NCBI RefSeq assembly: GCF_018224925.1
Contig: NZ_JAGTUF010000006.1
Location: 62,001 to 126,000, forward strand
Source: Magnetospirillum sulfuroxidans
GTDB lineage: Bacteria > Pseudomonadota > Alphaproteobacteria > Rhodospirillales > Magnetospirillaceae
DNA: 64,000 nt
Reading direction: 5' to 3'
In this document: positions 52,399 through 61,770 of the stretch, piece after piece
Layout: the number at the start of each line of letters is the position of its first letter
How positions within the stretch are numbered: the first letter of the stretch is position 1
The notes under the pieces: model-generated
What the model was told of the DNA's origin: nothing
What the model saw: only the letters and a program-made list of their open reading frames with translations
Database searches by the model: none
Program-made: the position numbers and the translations under genes

Positions 52399-52423
52399 TG
52401 ACACACTGTGCCGGAATGACACA
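52399..52423 (+). promoter_or_regulatory. Repeated TGACACA sites, candidate activator binding
   Basis: TGACACA occurs at 52399-52405 and again at 52417-52423, 18 nt apart, about 50-70 nt upstream of the -24 element. An ACTGTG segment between them gives partial symmetry (ACAC-n-GTGC). This is typical spacing for upstream activating sites of the divergent activator. Confidence 0.45.
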
Positions 52424-52465
52424 GTAATGGCGCCGTTAACGCATTGAAATAAAACGTATTTTGTT

Positions 52466-52480
52466 TGGCACGATATGTGC
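52466..52480 (+). promoter_or_regulatory. Sigma-54 (-24/-12) promoter
   Basis: TGGCACG-ATAT-GTGC fits the TGGCACG-N4-TTGC consensus with one change (G for T), including the invariant GG and GC. It lies 63 nt before the aldehyde dehydrogenase start, opposite a sigma-54 activator gene. Confidence 0.8.
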
Positions 52481-52543
52481 GGATGATTGGGCGATCCCGT
52501 GTTCAAGCGGGGCATCCAAAGGAAAATCCAGGGAGGATCATCC

Positions 52544-54064
52544 ATGCTGTACGCCGCTCCCGGCTCTGCCGACGCCAAGGTCACGTTCAAGCCGCGTTAC
52601 GACAATTTCATCGGCGGCCGCTGGGTCGCCCCGGTCAAGGGCCAGTATTTCGACAACGTCACCCCGATCACCGGCAAAGTCTTTTGCCAGGCGGCACGCT
52701 CGACCGCCGAGGATATCGAGTTGGCGCTGGATGCCGCCCATGCCGCCGCGCCCAAATGGGGCCATACCTCGGTGGCCGAACGCGCCTTGGTGATGTGCCG
52801 CATCGCCGATCGGATGGAAGCCAATCTGGAAAAGCTGGCCTATGCCGAGTGCGTGGATAACGGCAAGCCGATCCGCGAGACCATGGCCGCCGATATTCCG
52901 CTGGCCATCGACCATTTCCGCTATTTCGCCTCGTGCATCCGGGCTCAGGAAGGCTCGTTGGCCGAACTTGATTCCGACACCGTCGCGTATCACCTGCACG
53001 AACCCCTGGGGGTGGTCGGCCAGATCATCCCGTGGAACTTCCCCATCCTGATGGCGACGTGGAAACTGGCCCCGGCGATCGCGGCGGGGAATTGCGTGGT
53101 GCTCAAGCCGGCGGAACAGACCCCCATCGGCATTTTGGTGTTGATGGAGCTGATCGCCGATATTTTGCCGGCCGGCGTCATCAATGTCGTCAACGGCTTC
53201 GGGGTCGAGGCCGGCAAGCCGTTGGCCTCAAGCCCGCGCATCGCCAAGATCGCCTTTACCGGGGAAACCACCACCGGCCGCTTGATCATGCAATATGCCA
53301 GTCAGAACCTGATCCCGGTGACGCTGGAACTGGGCGGCAAGTCGCCCAACATCTTTTTCCCCGACGTTGCCGCCGAGGACGATGATTTCTTCGATAAGGC
53401 CATCGAAGGCTTTGTCATGTTCGCGCTTAATCAGGGCGAGGTGTGCACCTGCCCATCGCGGGCCCTGATCCATGAAAAACTGTATGACCGCTTCATGGAA
53501 CGGGCCTTGACGCGGGTCGCCGCCATCAAGCAGGGCAATCCGTTGGACACCAGCACCATGATCGGCGCCCAGGCTTCCAGCGAGCAGATGGAAAAGATCC
53601 TGTCCTACATGAATATCGGCCAGGAAGAGGGCGCGACCTTGCTGACCGGCGGCGGTCGGGCCGATCTGGGCGGCGAGCTGTCGGGCGGCTATTACGTCAA
53701 GCCGACGGTGTTCAAGGGCCACAACCGGATGCGCATCTTCCAAGAGGAAATCTTCGGCCCGGTGGTGGCGGTGACCACCTTCAAGGACGAGGACGAGGCG
53801 CTGCATCTGGCCAACGATACCTTGTACGGCCTGGGCTCGGGCATCTGGACCCGCGACGGCAACCGCGCCTATCGCTTCGGTCGCGGCATCAAGGCCGGTC
53901 GGGTGTGGACCAATTGCTATCACCTTTATCCGGCGCATGCGGCGTTCGGCGGTTACAAGCAATCGGGGATCGGTCGCGAAACCCATGCCATGATGCTGGA
54001 TCATTACCAGCAGACCAAAAACCTGTTGGTCAGCTATAGCCCGAAAGCGCTAGGCTTCTTCTGA
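52544..54064 (+). CDS. Aldehyde dehydrogenase, acetaldehyde/AcoD type (506 aa)
   Basis: NAD-dependent aldehyde dehydrogenase: [27 protein letters not shown] at the start, [36 protein letters not shown], general base Glu in [14 protein letters not shown], nucleophile Cys in [16 protein letters not shown], and [22 protein letters not shown] at 52544 follows GGGAGGATCATCC. Linked to an iron-dependent alcohol dehydrogenase and DUF779, a set for ethanol/acetaldehyde use under sigma-54 control. Confidence 0.95.
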   Translation: MLYAAPGSADAKVTFKPRYDNFIGGRWVAPVKGQYFDNVTPITGKVFCQAARSTAEDIELALDAAHAAAPKWGHTSVAERALVMCRIADRMEANLEKLAYAECVDNGKPIRETMAADIPLAIDHFRYFASCIRAQEGSLAELDSDTVAYHLHEPLGVVGQIIPWNFPILMATWKLAPAIAAGNCVVLKPAEQTPIGILVLMELIADILPAGVINVVNGFGVEAGKPLASSPRIAKIAFTGETTTGRLIMQYASQNLIPVTLELGGKSPNIFFPDVAAEDDDFFDKAIEGFVMFALNQGEVCTCPSRALIHEKLYDRFMERALTRVAAIKQGNPLDTSTMIGAQASSEQMEKILSYMNIGQEEGATLLTGGGRADLGGELSGGYYVKPTVFKGHNRMRIFQEEIFGPVVAVTTFKDEDEALHLANDTLYGLGSGIWTRDGNRAYRFGRGIKAGRVWTNCYHLYPAHAAFGGYKQSGIGRETHAMMLDHYQQTKNLLVSYSPKALGFF

Positions 54065-54136
54065 TATCCAAACGCTGCCGATCCGGGGGCGCTGGACGCT
54101 CCCGGACGGGCTTCGTGCCCATGTAGGGGATCGATC

Positions 54137-55288
54137 ATGACACAAACCGCTTTCTACATTCCGTCCGTCAATCTGATGGGGGCCGGCTGTCTTGACGACG
54201 CCATTGCCCGCATCAAGACCTATGGCTTTTCCCGCGCGCTGATCGTCACCGACGTGCCGCTGGTCAAGCTGGGCATGGCCGGGAAGGTTGCCGACCTGTT
54301 GGCCGCCCAAGGCATCGCCGCCGCTGTTTTCGATGGGGTTCATCCCAACCCGACCACCAGCAATGTGGAGGCCGGGCTGGCGCTGTTGCGGGCCAATGGC
54401 TGCGATTGCGTTATTTCCCTGGGCGGCGGCTCGCCCCATGACTGTGCCAAGGGCATCGCTTTGTGCGCCGCCAATGGCGGCGCCATCGGCGATTACGAAG
54501 GCGTCGACAAATCGGCCAAGCCGCAAATGCCGCTGATCGCCATTAACACCACCGCCGGCACCGCGTCGGAGATGACCCGCTTTTGCATCATCACCGACGA
54601 ATCCCGTCATGTGAAAATGGCCATCGTCGATAAGCACGTCACCCCGATCCTCTCGGTCAACGACCCTGAACTGATGTTGGCCAAGCCGCCGGCCTTGACC
54701 GCCGCCACCGGCATGGATGCGCTGACCCATGCCATCGAGGCTTATGTCTCGATTGCCGCCACGCCGATCACCGATGCCTGCGCCTTGAAAGCGGTGGGGT
54801 TGGTGTCCGCCCATTTGCGTCAGGCGGTGGCCAATGGCGGCGATCTGGCGGCGCGCGAAGCCATGGCCTATGCCCAATTCCTGGCCGGCATGGCCTTCAA
54901 CAACGCCTCGCTCGGCTATGTTCATGCCATGGCCCATCAATTGGGCGGGTTTTACGATCTGCCCCATGGCGTCTGCAATGCGGTGTTGTTGCCGCATGTG
55001 GAGGAATTCAACGCCCAAACCAGCGGTGGGCGGCTGCGCGACGTGGCCGCCGCCATGGGCGTCGATGTGCGCGGAATGGACGATACGACGGGGGCCAAGG
55101 CCGCCATCGCCGCCATCCGCGCCTTGGCCGGCGATATCGGCATTCCCGCCGGTTTGGCGCAATTGGGGATGAAGGATGCCGACGTTTCGATCCTGGCCGC
55201 CAACGCCATGAAGGACGCCTGCGGCCTGACCAATCCGCGCCGGGCCAGTCAAGAAGAGATCGAAGCCATCTTCCGCGCCGCCGCATAG
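54137..55288 (+). CDS. Iron-containing alcohol dehydrogenase (383 aa)
   Basis: Group [44 protein letters not shown], and metal ligands in [13 protein letters not shown] and [24 protein letters not shown] (Asp/His set). Oxidises ethanol or similar alcohols to the aldehyde used by the preceding enzyme. Follows by 72 nt on the same strand. Confidence 0.94.
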   Translation: MTQTAFYIPSVNLMGAGCLDDAIARIKTYGFSRALIVTDVPLVKLGMAGKVADLLAAQGIAAAVFDGVHPNPTTSNVEAGLALLRANGCDCVISLGGGSPHDCAKGIALCAANGGAIGDYEGVDKSAKPQMPLIAINTTAGTASEMTRFCIITDESRHVKMAIVDKHVTPILSVNDPELMLAKPPALTAATGMDALTHAIEAYVSIAATPITDACALKAVGLVSAHLRQAVANGGDLAAREAMAYAQFLAGMAFNNASLGYVHAMAHQLGGFYDLPHGVCNAVLLPHVEEFNAQTSGGRLRDVAAAMGVDVRGMDDTTGAKAAIAAIRALAGDIGIPAGLAQLGMKDADVSILAANAMKDACGLTNPRRASQEEIEAIFRAAA

Positions 55289-55303
55289 AAAGCCGCGACC
55301 TTG

Positions 55304-55333
55304 CCGGGGATGGTTTGCCCATCCCCGGTTTTT
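55304..55333 (+). terminator. Rho-independent terminator after alcohol dehydrogenase
   Basis: CCGGGGATGG / CCATCCCCGG, a perfect 10-bp stem (55304-55313 and 55319-55328), followed by five T. It should reduce expression of the DUF779 gene from the upstream promoter. Confidence 0.88.
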
Positions 55334-55349
55334 CTCCCGGAGGTCTTTC

Positions 55350-55706
55350 ATGGTGCAACGGGTTTTGGCCACTGATGCCGCCTTGGCGTTGATCGAAACG
55401 CTGAAGCTTAAGCATGGGCCGTTGATGTTTCACCAATCGGGCGGGTGCTGCGATGGCAGCGCCCCCATGTGCTATGCCCTGGGTGAGTTCCTGGTGGGCG
55501 AATCCGACGTCAAATTGGGGGTGATCGGCGATTGCCCGTTTTACATGGGCAAGGCGCAATTCGAATATTGGCGTCACACCCAATTGATCATCGACGTCGT
55601 GCCGGGGCGCGGCGGCATGTTTTCGCTGGAAGGGCCGGAGGGCCTGCGCTTCCTGACCCGGTCACGGGTGTTCACCGATGCCGAGGTGGCCGCGCTGGGA
55701 GATTAA
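55350..55706 (+). CDS. DUF779 family protein (118 aa)
   Basis: GPLMFHQSGGCCDGSAPMCY and GDCPFYMGKAQFEYWRHTQLIIDVVPGRGGMFSLEGPEGLRFLTRSRVF are diagnostic of DUF779, which is often next to acetaldehyde dehydrogenase. The double Cys CCDG and further Cys suggest metal binding. Function unknown. Its stop overlaps the convergent TetR gene. Confidence 0.92.
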   Translation: MVQRVLATDAALALIETLKLKHGPLMFHQSGGCCDGSAPMCYALGEFLVGESDVKLGVIGDCPFYMGKAQFEYWRHTQLIIDVVPGRGGMFSLEGPEGLRFLTRSRVFTDAEVAALGD

Positions 55707-56302
55707 CCCGGCTTGGGGCCCGGCCAGGCTGACAAGGCGGTGGCGGCGACCTGACGCAATTGTTCGCGGGTGGCGCCGGCGACCACCTGAATGGCCATGC
55801 CCTGGGCGACGGTGATGATGAAACGGGTCAAGGCCAAGGTGTCGCAATCGGCCGGTAATTCGCCGGCCTGCCGGCCCTGGTCGAGGCGGGCGACCATCCT
55901 GGTCTGGTATTGCTCGCGGATTTTATTGAGCTCCAGCTTGACCGCGTCGGCTTCGTCGGCGCCGCTTAGGGTCGCCTTGATCGCCATGCAGCCGACCGGC
56001 TGGGTCGGGTCGGTCATCATGTCGGCGCCGCCCAACAGCAGCCGTTCGGCCACTTGGTAGGCGGTGGGGGCGGACAGCGCCTCGCTCATATAGGCGGCTT
56101 TTTCCGAGACATAACGGTCCATGGCCTTGCGGAACAATTCTTCCTTGTTGCCGAAGGCGGCGTACAGGCTGGGGCGGTTGATGCCCATGGCCTGGGTCAG
56201 ATCGGTGAGCGTCGTGGCTTCGTAGCCCTTTTGCCAAAACACGCCCAAGGCCTTGTCCAAGGCCTGTTCCGGGCAAAAGCAGCGGGGGCGTCCGATAGCC
56301 AT
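55703..56302 (-). CDS. TetR/AcrR-family repressor (199 aa)
   Basis: N-terminal helix-turn-helix: FCPEQALDKALGVFWQKGYEATTLTDLTQAMGINRPSLYAAFGNKEELFRKAMDRY. The C-terminal ligand domain (about 70-199) contains GGADMMTDPTQPVGCMAIKAT. A longer frame begins upstream inside the neighbouring SDR region, but only the version from MAIGRPRCF has the normal DNA-binding start. Divergent from an SDR and RND efflux operon with a palindromic operator between; likely represses both. Confidence 0.93.
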   Translation of the reverse strand: MAIGRPRCFCPEQALDKALGVFWQKGYEATTLTDLTQAMGINRPSLYAAFGNKEELFRKAMDRYVSEKAAYMSEALSAPTAYQVAERLLLGGADMMTDPTQPVGCMAIKATLSGADEADAVKLELNKIREQYQTRMVARLDQGRQAGELPADCDTLALTRFIITVAQGMAIQVVAGATREQLRQVAATALSAWPGPKPG

Positions 56303-56318
56303 ACCATTGGCTCCTTGA

Positions 56319-56340
56319 TTTCTGTACCGAAGAGTAAAAT
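56319..56340. promoter_or_regulatory. Second, weaker TetR half-site
   Basis: TTCTGTACCGAAGAGTAAAAT resembles the main operator (TGTACCGA...AGTA.AA) but is less symmetric. It lies 17 nt upstream of the repressor's own start and could support autoregulation. Confidence 0.45.
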
Positions 56341-56372
56341 ATTCTGTTGACACCCTCCTGTCCAGTCCGATA

Positions 56373-56392
56373 TTTGTACCGATCAGTACAAA
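56373..56392. promoter_or_regulatory. Palindromic TetR operator
   Basis: TTTGTACCGATCAGTACAAA: perfect 7-nt arms TTTGTAC/GTACAAA around CGATCA, 25 nt before the SDR start and 71 nt before the repressor start. Form and site are those of AcrR-type operators. Confidence 0.85.
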
Positions 56393-56416
56393 ACAGATGG
56401 ATGGAGCATCCCCCAC

Positions 56417-57166
56417 ATGAGCAAGCCCCTTTCCGGCAAGATTGCCCTGGTCACTGGTGGCGCCCGCGGCATCGGCGCCGCCATCGTCCGCTCGTTGGCC
56501 GCCGATGGCGCCGCTGTCGCCATCAGCTATTCCGCCTCGGCCGAGAAGGCCGAGGCCTTGGTGGCCGAACTCAAGGCGCAGGGCGTGACCGCCGCCGCCT
56601 TTCAGGCCGATCAGGCTGACACCGCCCAGGTCGATGGCCTGATCGCGGCGGTTTACGCCCATTTCGGCCGCCTGGATATCTTGGTCAACAATGCCGGCGT
56701 GTTCATCGGTTGGCCGGTGGACGCGGTGGCGGCGGATCGGGCGGCGCTTGATCGCCTTTATGCCATCAACCAGCACGGCGTCATCGCCGCCATTCGCCGC
56801 GCGTCGCAAGTGATGGCCGAAGGTGGCCGCATCATCACCATCGGCTCGGTGCTGGCCCAGCGTTCCGGCTTTCCCGGCATCGCCGATTACGTCGCCAGCA
56901 AGGCGGCGGTGGTTGGCTATGCCAAGGGCGCGGCCCGCGATCTGGCGGCGAAAAAGATCACCGTCAACGTGGTTCAGCCCGGATCCACCGCCACCGAGAT
57001 GAACTCGGAGGTGGGTGATTTCGCCGATCTGCAACGTTCCGGCATTCCGCTCGGCCGTTTTGCCCAGCCGGGAGAAATCGCCGCTGCCGTTTCCTATCTG
57101 GCCTCGCCGGGGGCGGCTTTCGTCACCGGTCAGGTGATCACCGTCGATGGCGGTTTCACCGCGTGA
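56417..57166 (+). CDS. Short-chain dehydrogenase/reductase (249 aa)
   Basis: Classical SDR: GGARGIGAAIVRSLAADGAAVAISYS (cofactor), LVNNAGVFIG, catalytic Ser in TIGSVLAQRSGFPG, Tyr-x3-Lys in YVASKAAVVGYAKG, and the C-terminal PGEIAAAVSYLASPGAAFVTGQVITVDGG. Substrate unknown. First gene after the TetR operator, before the efflux pump genes. Confidence 0.93.
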   Translation: MSKPLSGKIALVTGGARGIGAAIVRSLAADGAAVAISYSASAEKAEALVAELKAQGVTAAAFQADQADTAQVDGLIAAVYAHFGRLDILVNNAGVFIGWPVDAVAADRAALDRLYAINQHGVIAAIRRASQVMAEGGRIITIGSVLAQRSGFPGIADYVASKAAVVGYAKGAARDLAAKKITVNVVQPGSTATEMNSEVGDFADLQRSGIPLGRFAQPGEIAAAVSYLASPGAAFVTGQVITVDGGFTA

Positions 57167-57213
57167 ATGACTGCGGTTTCACCGCGTGAATGGTTGCGGT
57201 TTCACCGCGTGAA
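57150..57213 (+). repeat. Three tandem 18-bp repeats, period 23
   Basis: GCGGTTTCACCGCGTGAA occurs at 57150-57167, 57173-57190 and 57196-57213. The first covers the SDR stop codon (ends GGFTA, TGA). It looks like a slippage-type expansion of the SDR 3' end into the leader of the efflux gene. Confidence 0.95.
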
Positions 57214-57229
57214 CTACAGGAGCATCGTC

Positions 57230-58414
57230 ATGGGCGTCGTCCTTTCGAAAAACAAACTTTGGCTCGCCGGTGTTGCCGTGACGGTGATTGTCGTCGGCGG
57301 CGGCTTGGCCGTCTCTTTGAACGGTCACGTCGCCAAGGCGACGCAAAGCGCGGTGGCGGCGCCGCCGCCGTTGCCGGTTTCGGTGGCGGTGGTGGAAAGC
57401 CGCGACATGGTGGCATGGGAGGAATTCTCGGGCCGGCTGGAAGCGGTGGAACGGGTCGAGCTGCGCTCTCGCGTGGCCGGGCAGGTGCAAGCGGTGCATT
57501 TCCGCGAGGGCGGGCTGGTGAAAAAGGGGGATCTGCTGGTCACCATTGATCCCGCCCCGTTCGCCGCCGAAGTGGCCCGCGCCGAGGCGCAACTGGCCTC
57601 GGCGCAGGCGCGGCTGACCTTTACCCAGCGTGAACATGACCGCGCCCGCCAATTGACCGGATCAGGCAATATGCCGGTGCGGGAATTGGATACCCGCGCC
57701 AATGCCTATGCCGAGGCCCAGGCCAGTGTGCGGGTGGCGCAGGCGGCGCTGCAAAGCGCCCGTCTGGATTTGGGCTATAGCCGGATCACCGCCCCGATTT
57801 CCGGTCGCATCGGCAAGGCGCAGATCACCGCCGGCAATCTGGTGCCGGCCGGGGCCGGCGCCCCGGTTCTCGCCACCTTGGTGTCGGTGTCGCCCATCCA
57901 TGCCAGCTTCGATGCGGACGAACAGGTGGTGACGCACGCGTTGGCCGACCTTAAGGGCGGCGCGGTCGACGGTATCCCGGTGCGCATGCAGGTGGGCGGG
58001 CACGAGACCAGCGGCAGCGTGCAGATGATCGACAATACCGTCGACGTCAAAAGCGGCACCGTGCAGGTCCGCGCCATCTTCGCCAACGACGACGGGGCGC
58101 TGATCCCCGGTCAATTCGCCCGTCTGTCGTTGGGCCAGCCGCAAAGCCGGCCGGTGCTGCTGGTCTCTGAACGGGCCATCGGCACCGATCAGGACAAGAA
58201 GTACGTGCTGGTGGTCGGTGCCGACAACAAGGCGCTGTATCGCCAGATCACCCTGGGGAGCGCCACCGATGGCTTGCGGGTGGTGACGTCCGGTTTGCAG
58301 CCGGGCGAACGCATTGTCGTCAACGGCCTGCAACGCCTGCGCCCCGGCGCCGTCGTCGCCCCGCACGAGGTGGCGATGCTGGCCAAGAATCCCGACGCGC
58401 TGGCGCAACGTTGA
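57230..58414 (+). CDS. RND efflux periplasmic adaptor (394 aa)
   Basis: Membrane fusion protein: N-terminal signal/anchor (LWLAGVAVTVIVVGGGLAVSL), lipoyl-like half-motifs FSGRLEAVERVELRSRVAGQVQAVHFREGGLVKKGDLLVTIDP, alpha-hairpin with coiled coil (AEAQLASAQARLTFTQREHDRARQ), SARLDLGYSRITAPISGRIGKAQ. Connects the inner-membrane pump to an outer channel; no outer-membrane factor gene follows. Start MGVVLSK at 57230; the frame extends to 57167 through the repeats. Confidence 0.93.
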   Translation: MGVVLSKNKLWLAGVAVTVIVVGGGLAVSLNGHVAKATQSAVAAPPPLPVSVAVVESRDMVAWEEFSGRLEAVERVELRSRVAGQVQAVHFREGGLVKKGDLLVTIDPAPFAAEVARAEAQLASAQARLTFTQREHDRARQLTGSGNMPVRELDTRANAYAEAQASVRVAQAALQSARLDLGYSRITAPISGRIGKAQITAGNLVPAGAGAPVLATLVSVSPIHASFDADEQVVTHALADLKGGAVDGIPVRMQVGGHETSGSVQMIDNTVDVKSGTVQVRAIFANDDGALIPGQFARLSLGQPQSRPVLLVSERAIGTDQDKKYVLVVGADNKALYRQITLGSATDGLRVVTSGLQPGERIVVNGLQRLRPGAVVAPHEVAMLAKNPDALAQR

Positions 58415-58442
58415 TTTTTCCCGACAAGACGAGGGCGACATC

Positions 58443-61400
58443 ATGAACATCTCTAAATTCTTCATCGACCGCCCCGTCTTTGCCGGTGTCTTGTCGGTGC
58501 TGATCTTCGTGTCCGGTCTGCTGGCCCTGGGCAATCTGCCGATTTCCGAATATCCGGAAGTGGTGCCGCCCACGGTGGTGGTGCGGGCCAATTATCCTGG
58601 CGCTAATCCGACGGTGATCGCCGAGACGGTGGCCACCCCGATCGAAGAAGCCATCAACGGCGTCGAGAACATGCTGTACATGGGGTCTCAGGCAACCACC
58701 GATGGCCTGATGACGTTGACGGTGACCTTTAAGCTGGGCACCGATCCCGACAAGGCCCAGCAATTGGTGCAAAACCGGGTTTCCCAGGCCGAGCCGCGCC
58801 TGCCCGAGGAAGTCCGGCGCTTGGGCATCACCACGGTGAAAAGCTCGCCCGATCTGACCATGGTGGTGCATCTGCTGTCACCCGACGGCCGCTATGACAT
58901 GACCTATCTGCGCAATTACGCGGTGCTGAACGTCAAGGACCGGCTGGCCCGCATCAACGGGGTCGGTCAGGTGCAGTTGTTCGGCTCGGGCGATTATTCC
59001 ATGCGGATCTGGCTTGACCCGCAAAAGGTGGCGGAACGCGGTCTTGCCGCCGGCGACGTGGTCGCCGCCATTCGCGAACAAAACGTCCAGGCGGCGGCCG
59101 GCGTCGTCGGCGCTTCGCCCGGCCTGGCGGGGGTGGACCTGCAATTGTCGGTCAACGCCCAAGGACGCCTGCAAAGCGAAGACGAATTCGGCGACATCAT
59201 CGTCAAGACCGACGCCAATGGCGCCGTCACCCGTCTGCGCGATCTCGGCCGGATCGAATTGGGGGCGGCGCAATACGCGTTGCGTTCCTTGCTCGACAAC
59301 AAATCGGCGGTGGCGGTGCCGATCTTCCAGGCGCCGGGCTCCAACGCCATCGAGATTTCCGACCATGTGCGCGCCACCATGGCCGAGTTGAAAACCTATA
59401 TGCCCGAGGGCATCGATTACGAAATCGTCTATGACCCGACCCAATTCGTCCGCGCTTCGATCAAATCGGTGATCCATACGCTGTTGGAAGCGGTGTTGCT
59501 GGTGGTGCTGGTGGTGATCTTGTTCCTGCAAACCTGGCGGGCGTCGATCATTCCGTTGCTGGCGGTTCCGGTTTCGGTGGTCGGCACCTTCGCCGTCATG
59601 CATCTGCTGGGGGTGTCCATCAACGCCTTGTCGCTGTTCGGGCTGGTGCTGGCCATCGGCATCGTCGTCGATGACGCCATCGTCGTCGTCGAGAACGTCG
59701 AACGCAATATCGAAGCCGGGCTTAGTCCCAAGCAAGCCACCTATCGGGCCATGCGCGAAGTCTCTGGTCCCATTGTCGCCATCGCTTTGGTGCTGGTGGC
59801 GGTGTTCGTGCCGCTGGCCTTCATCAGCGGCCTGACCGGGCAGTTCTATAAGCAATTCGCCCTGACCATCGCCATTTCCACGGTGATCTCGGCGATCAAT
59901 TCGCTGACCTTGTCGCCGGCGCTGTCGGCCTTGCTGCTGAAGGGGCACGACGCCCCCAAGGACCGGCTGACCCGGATCATGGATAGCGGTCTGGGCTGGC
60001 TGTTTCGCGGGTTTAACCGTGTTTTCGGCGCCGGCACCCGTGCTTATGCCGGCGGCGTGGAAAAGGTCATCGGCCGCAAGGCGCTGATGATGGCGATCTA
60101 TCTGGCCATGGTCGGGGTGACCTATGGTCTGTTCCAGGCGGTGCCCGGCGGGTTCGTCCCCATGCAGGACAAGCAATACCTGATCGGCTTCGCCCAATTG
60201 CCCGACGCCGCCACCTTGGACCGGACCGAGGACGTGATCCGCACCATGAGCGCCATCGCCCTGGAAGATCCCGGCGTCGAGCACGCCATTTCCTTCCCCG
60301 GTCTGTCGATCAACGGTTTCACCAATTCCACCAATTCCGGCATCGTCTTCGCCGCGTTGAAATCTTTTGACCAGCGTCAGGACCCCAGCATGAGCGCGGG
60401 GGCCATCGCCATGCGCCTGAACCAGAAATATGCCGGCTTGCAAGACGCCTTTGTCGTCATGTTCCCGCCGCCGCCGGTTCAGGGGCTGGGCACCACCGGC
60501 GGGTTCAAATTGCAGATCGAGGATCGCGGCTCGGCCGGCTATCCGGCCACCGACGCGGCGGTCAAGGCGTTCATGGCCGAAGCGGCCAAGGCGCCGGAAC
60601 TGGCCAATCTTTTTTCCAGCTATCAGGTCAACGTGCCGCAGCTCTATGCCGATCTTGACCGCACCAAGGCGCGTCAGTTGGGGGTGGCGGTGACCGACGT
60701 GTTCGACACCTTGCAGATTTATTTGGGCAGTCTGTACGTCAATGACTTCAACAAGTTCGGCCGCACCTATTCGGTCCGGGTCCAGGCCGATGCCCCGTTC
60801 CGCGCCCATGCCGACGATATCGGCAAGCTGAAGGTGCGCTCGAATAGCGGCGAGATGGTGCCGTTGGCGGCGTTGCTGGCGGTCAAGCAGACGGCGGGAC
60901 CGGAACGGGCCATGCGCTATAACGGCTTTTTGTCCGCCGATATCAGCGGCGCCGCCGCGCCCGGCTATTCCTCGGGCGAAGCCCAGGCCGCGGCCGAGCG
61001 CATCGCCGCGCAGACCCTGCCCAAGGGCTTTTCCTTCGAATGGACGGAATTGACCTATCAGCAGATCTTGGCCGGCAATTCCGCCGTCATCGTCTTCCCG
61101 CTGGCCATCTTGCTGGTGTTCCTGGTGCTGGCGGCGCAATACGAAAGCCTGACCCTGCCCATCGCCATCATCATGATCGTCCCCATGGGGCTGCTGGCGG
61201 CGATGACCGGCATCTGGCTGACCGGCGGCGACAACAACGTCTTTACCCAAATCGGCCTGGTGGTGCTGGTTGGTCTTTCGGCCAAGAACGCCATCTTGAT
61301 CGTCGAATTCGCCCGCGAACTGGAATTCGTCGGCCGCACCCCGATGCAGGCGGCGATGGAGGCGGCGCGGCTACGGTTGCGGCCGATCTTGATGACCTCG

Positions 61401-61661
61401 CTTGCCTTCATCATGGGGGTGGTGCCGCTGGTGGTGTCGAGCGGGGCGGGGGCGGAGATGCGTCAGGCCATGGGGGTGGCGGTGTTCGCCGGCATGATCG
61501 GGGTGACCGCGTTCGGCATCTTCCTGACCCCGGTGTTCTATGTGCTGATCCGTCGTCTGGTCGGCAACCGGCCGCTGCACCACCATCAGGGCAGCCACGC
61601 AGTCAAGGTTCCCGATGAAATCGAGGCGCCGCTTTCACCCCATCCCTTGCCGGCGGAATAA
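58443..61661 (+). CDS. RND efflux transporter, AcrB/MexF-like (1072 aa)
   Basis: Start MNISKFFIDRPVFAGVLSVLIFVSGLLALGNLP, the typical first helix. Key parts: ATTDGLMTLTVTFKLGTDPDKAQQLVQNRV, helix 4 LFGLVLAIGIVVDDAIVVVENVERNI (the Asp pair for proton relay), GGFVPMQDKQYLIGFAQLPDAATLDRT, and the late GLVVLVGLSAKNAILIVEFARELE. Twelve helices, two large periplasmic loops. Third gene of the operon (with SDR and adaptor) behind the TetR operator. Confidence 0.95.
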   Translation: MNISKFFIDRPVFAGVLSVLIFVSGLLALGNLPISEYPEVVPPTVVVRANYPGANPTVIAETVATPIEEAINGVENMLYMGSQATTDGLMTLTVTFKLGTDPDKAQQLVQNRVSQAEPRLPEEVRRLGITTVKSSPDLTMVVHLLSPDGRYDMTYLRNYAVLNVKDRLARINGVGQVQLFGSGDYSMRIWLDPQKVAERGLAAGDVVAAIREQNVQAAAGVVGASPGLAGVDLQLSVNAQGRLQSEDEFGDIIVKTDANGAVTRLRDLGRIELGAAQYALRSLLDNKSAVAVPIFQAPGSNAIEISDHVRATMAELKTYMPEGIDYEIVYDPTQFVRASIKSVIHTLLEAVLLVVLVVILFLQTWRASIIPLLAVPVSVVGTFAVMHLLGVSINALSLFGLVLAIGIVVDDAIVVVENVERNIEAGLSPKQATYRAMREVSGPIVAIALVLVAVFVPLAFISGLTGQFYKQFALTIAISTVISAINSLTLSPALSALLLKGHDAPKDRLTRIMDSGLGWLFRGFNRVFGAGTRAYAGGVEKVIGRKALMMAIYLAMVGVTYGLFQAVPGGFVPMQDKQYLIGFAQLPDAATLDRTEDVIRTMSAIALEDPGVEHAISFPGLSINGFTNSTNSGIVFAALKSFDQRQDPSMSAGAIAMRLNQKYAGLQDAFVVMFPPPPVQGLGTTGGFKLQIEDRGSAGYPATDAAVKAFMAEAAKAPELANLFSSYQVNVPQLYADLDRTKARQLGVAVTDVFDTLQIYLGSLYVNDFNKFGRTYSVRVQADAPFRAHADDIGKLKVRSNSGEMVPLAALLAVKQTAGPERAMRYNGFLSADISGAAAPGYSSGEAQAAAERIAAQTLPKGFSFEWTELTYQQILAGNSAVIVFPLAILLVFLVLAAQYESLTLPIAIIMIVPMGLLAAMTGIWLTGGDNNVFTQIGLVVLVGLSAKNAILIVEFARELEFVGRTPMQAAMEAARLRLRPILMTSLAFIMGVVPLVVSSGAGAEMRQAMGVAVFAGMIGVTAFGIFLTPVFYVLIRRLVGNRPLHHHQGSHAVKVPDEIEAPLSPHPLPAE

Positions 61662-61689
61662 CCGATCCCCCAACCCCCGGCAAAGGCGG

Positions 61690-61730
61690 AACCCCGGGTT
61701 GCTTCCCTGACTCAGAAGCGACCCGGGGTT
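61690..61730. terminator. Long hairpin between the efflux gene and convergent catalase
   Basis: AACCCCGGGT-T-GCTTC ... GAAGC-G-ACCCGGGGTT: about 16-bp stem with one mismatch. It sits between two convergent genes and so serves both. Confidence 0.75.
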
Positions 61731-61770
61731 CATCATGTGGATATCGGCCCGGTTTTGCCGGGTGGGGTGG

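Noticed and set aside
56303-57034. A longer N-terminal part on the TetR repressor (frame open to 57034)
   Set aside because: It is a His/Gly/Asp-rich shadow of the SDR gene; the helix-turn-helix begins normally at MAIGRPRCF.
58878-61250. A long open frame antisense to the RND pump gene (790 codons)
   Set aside because: High GC makes antisense frames stay open; it is His/Gly/Asp/Gln-rich low-complexity with no ribosome site, while the plus strand holds a canonical pump.
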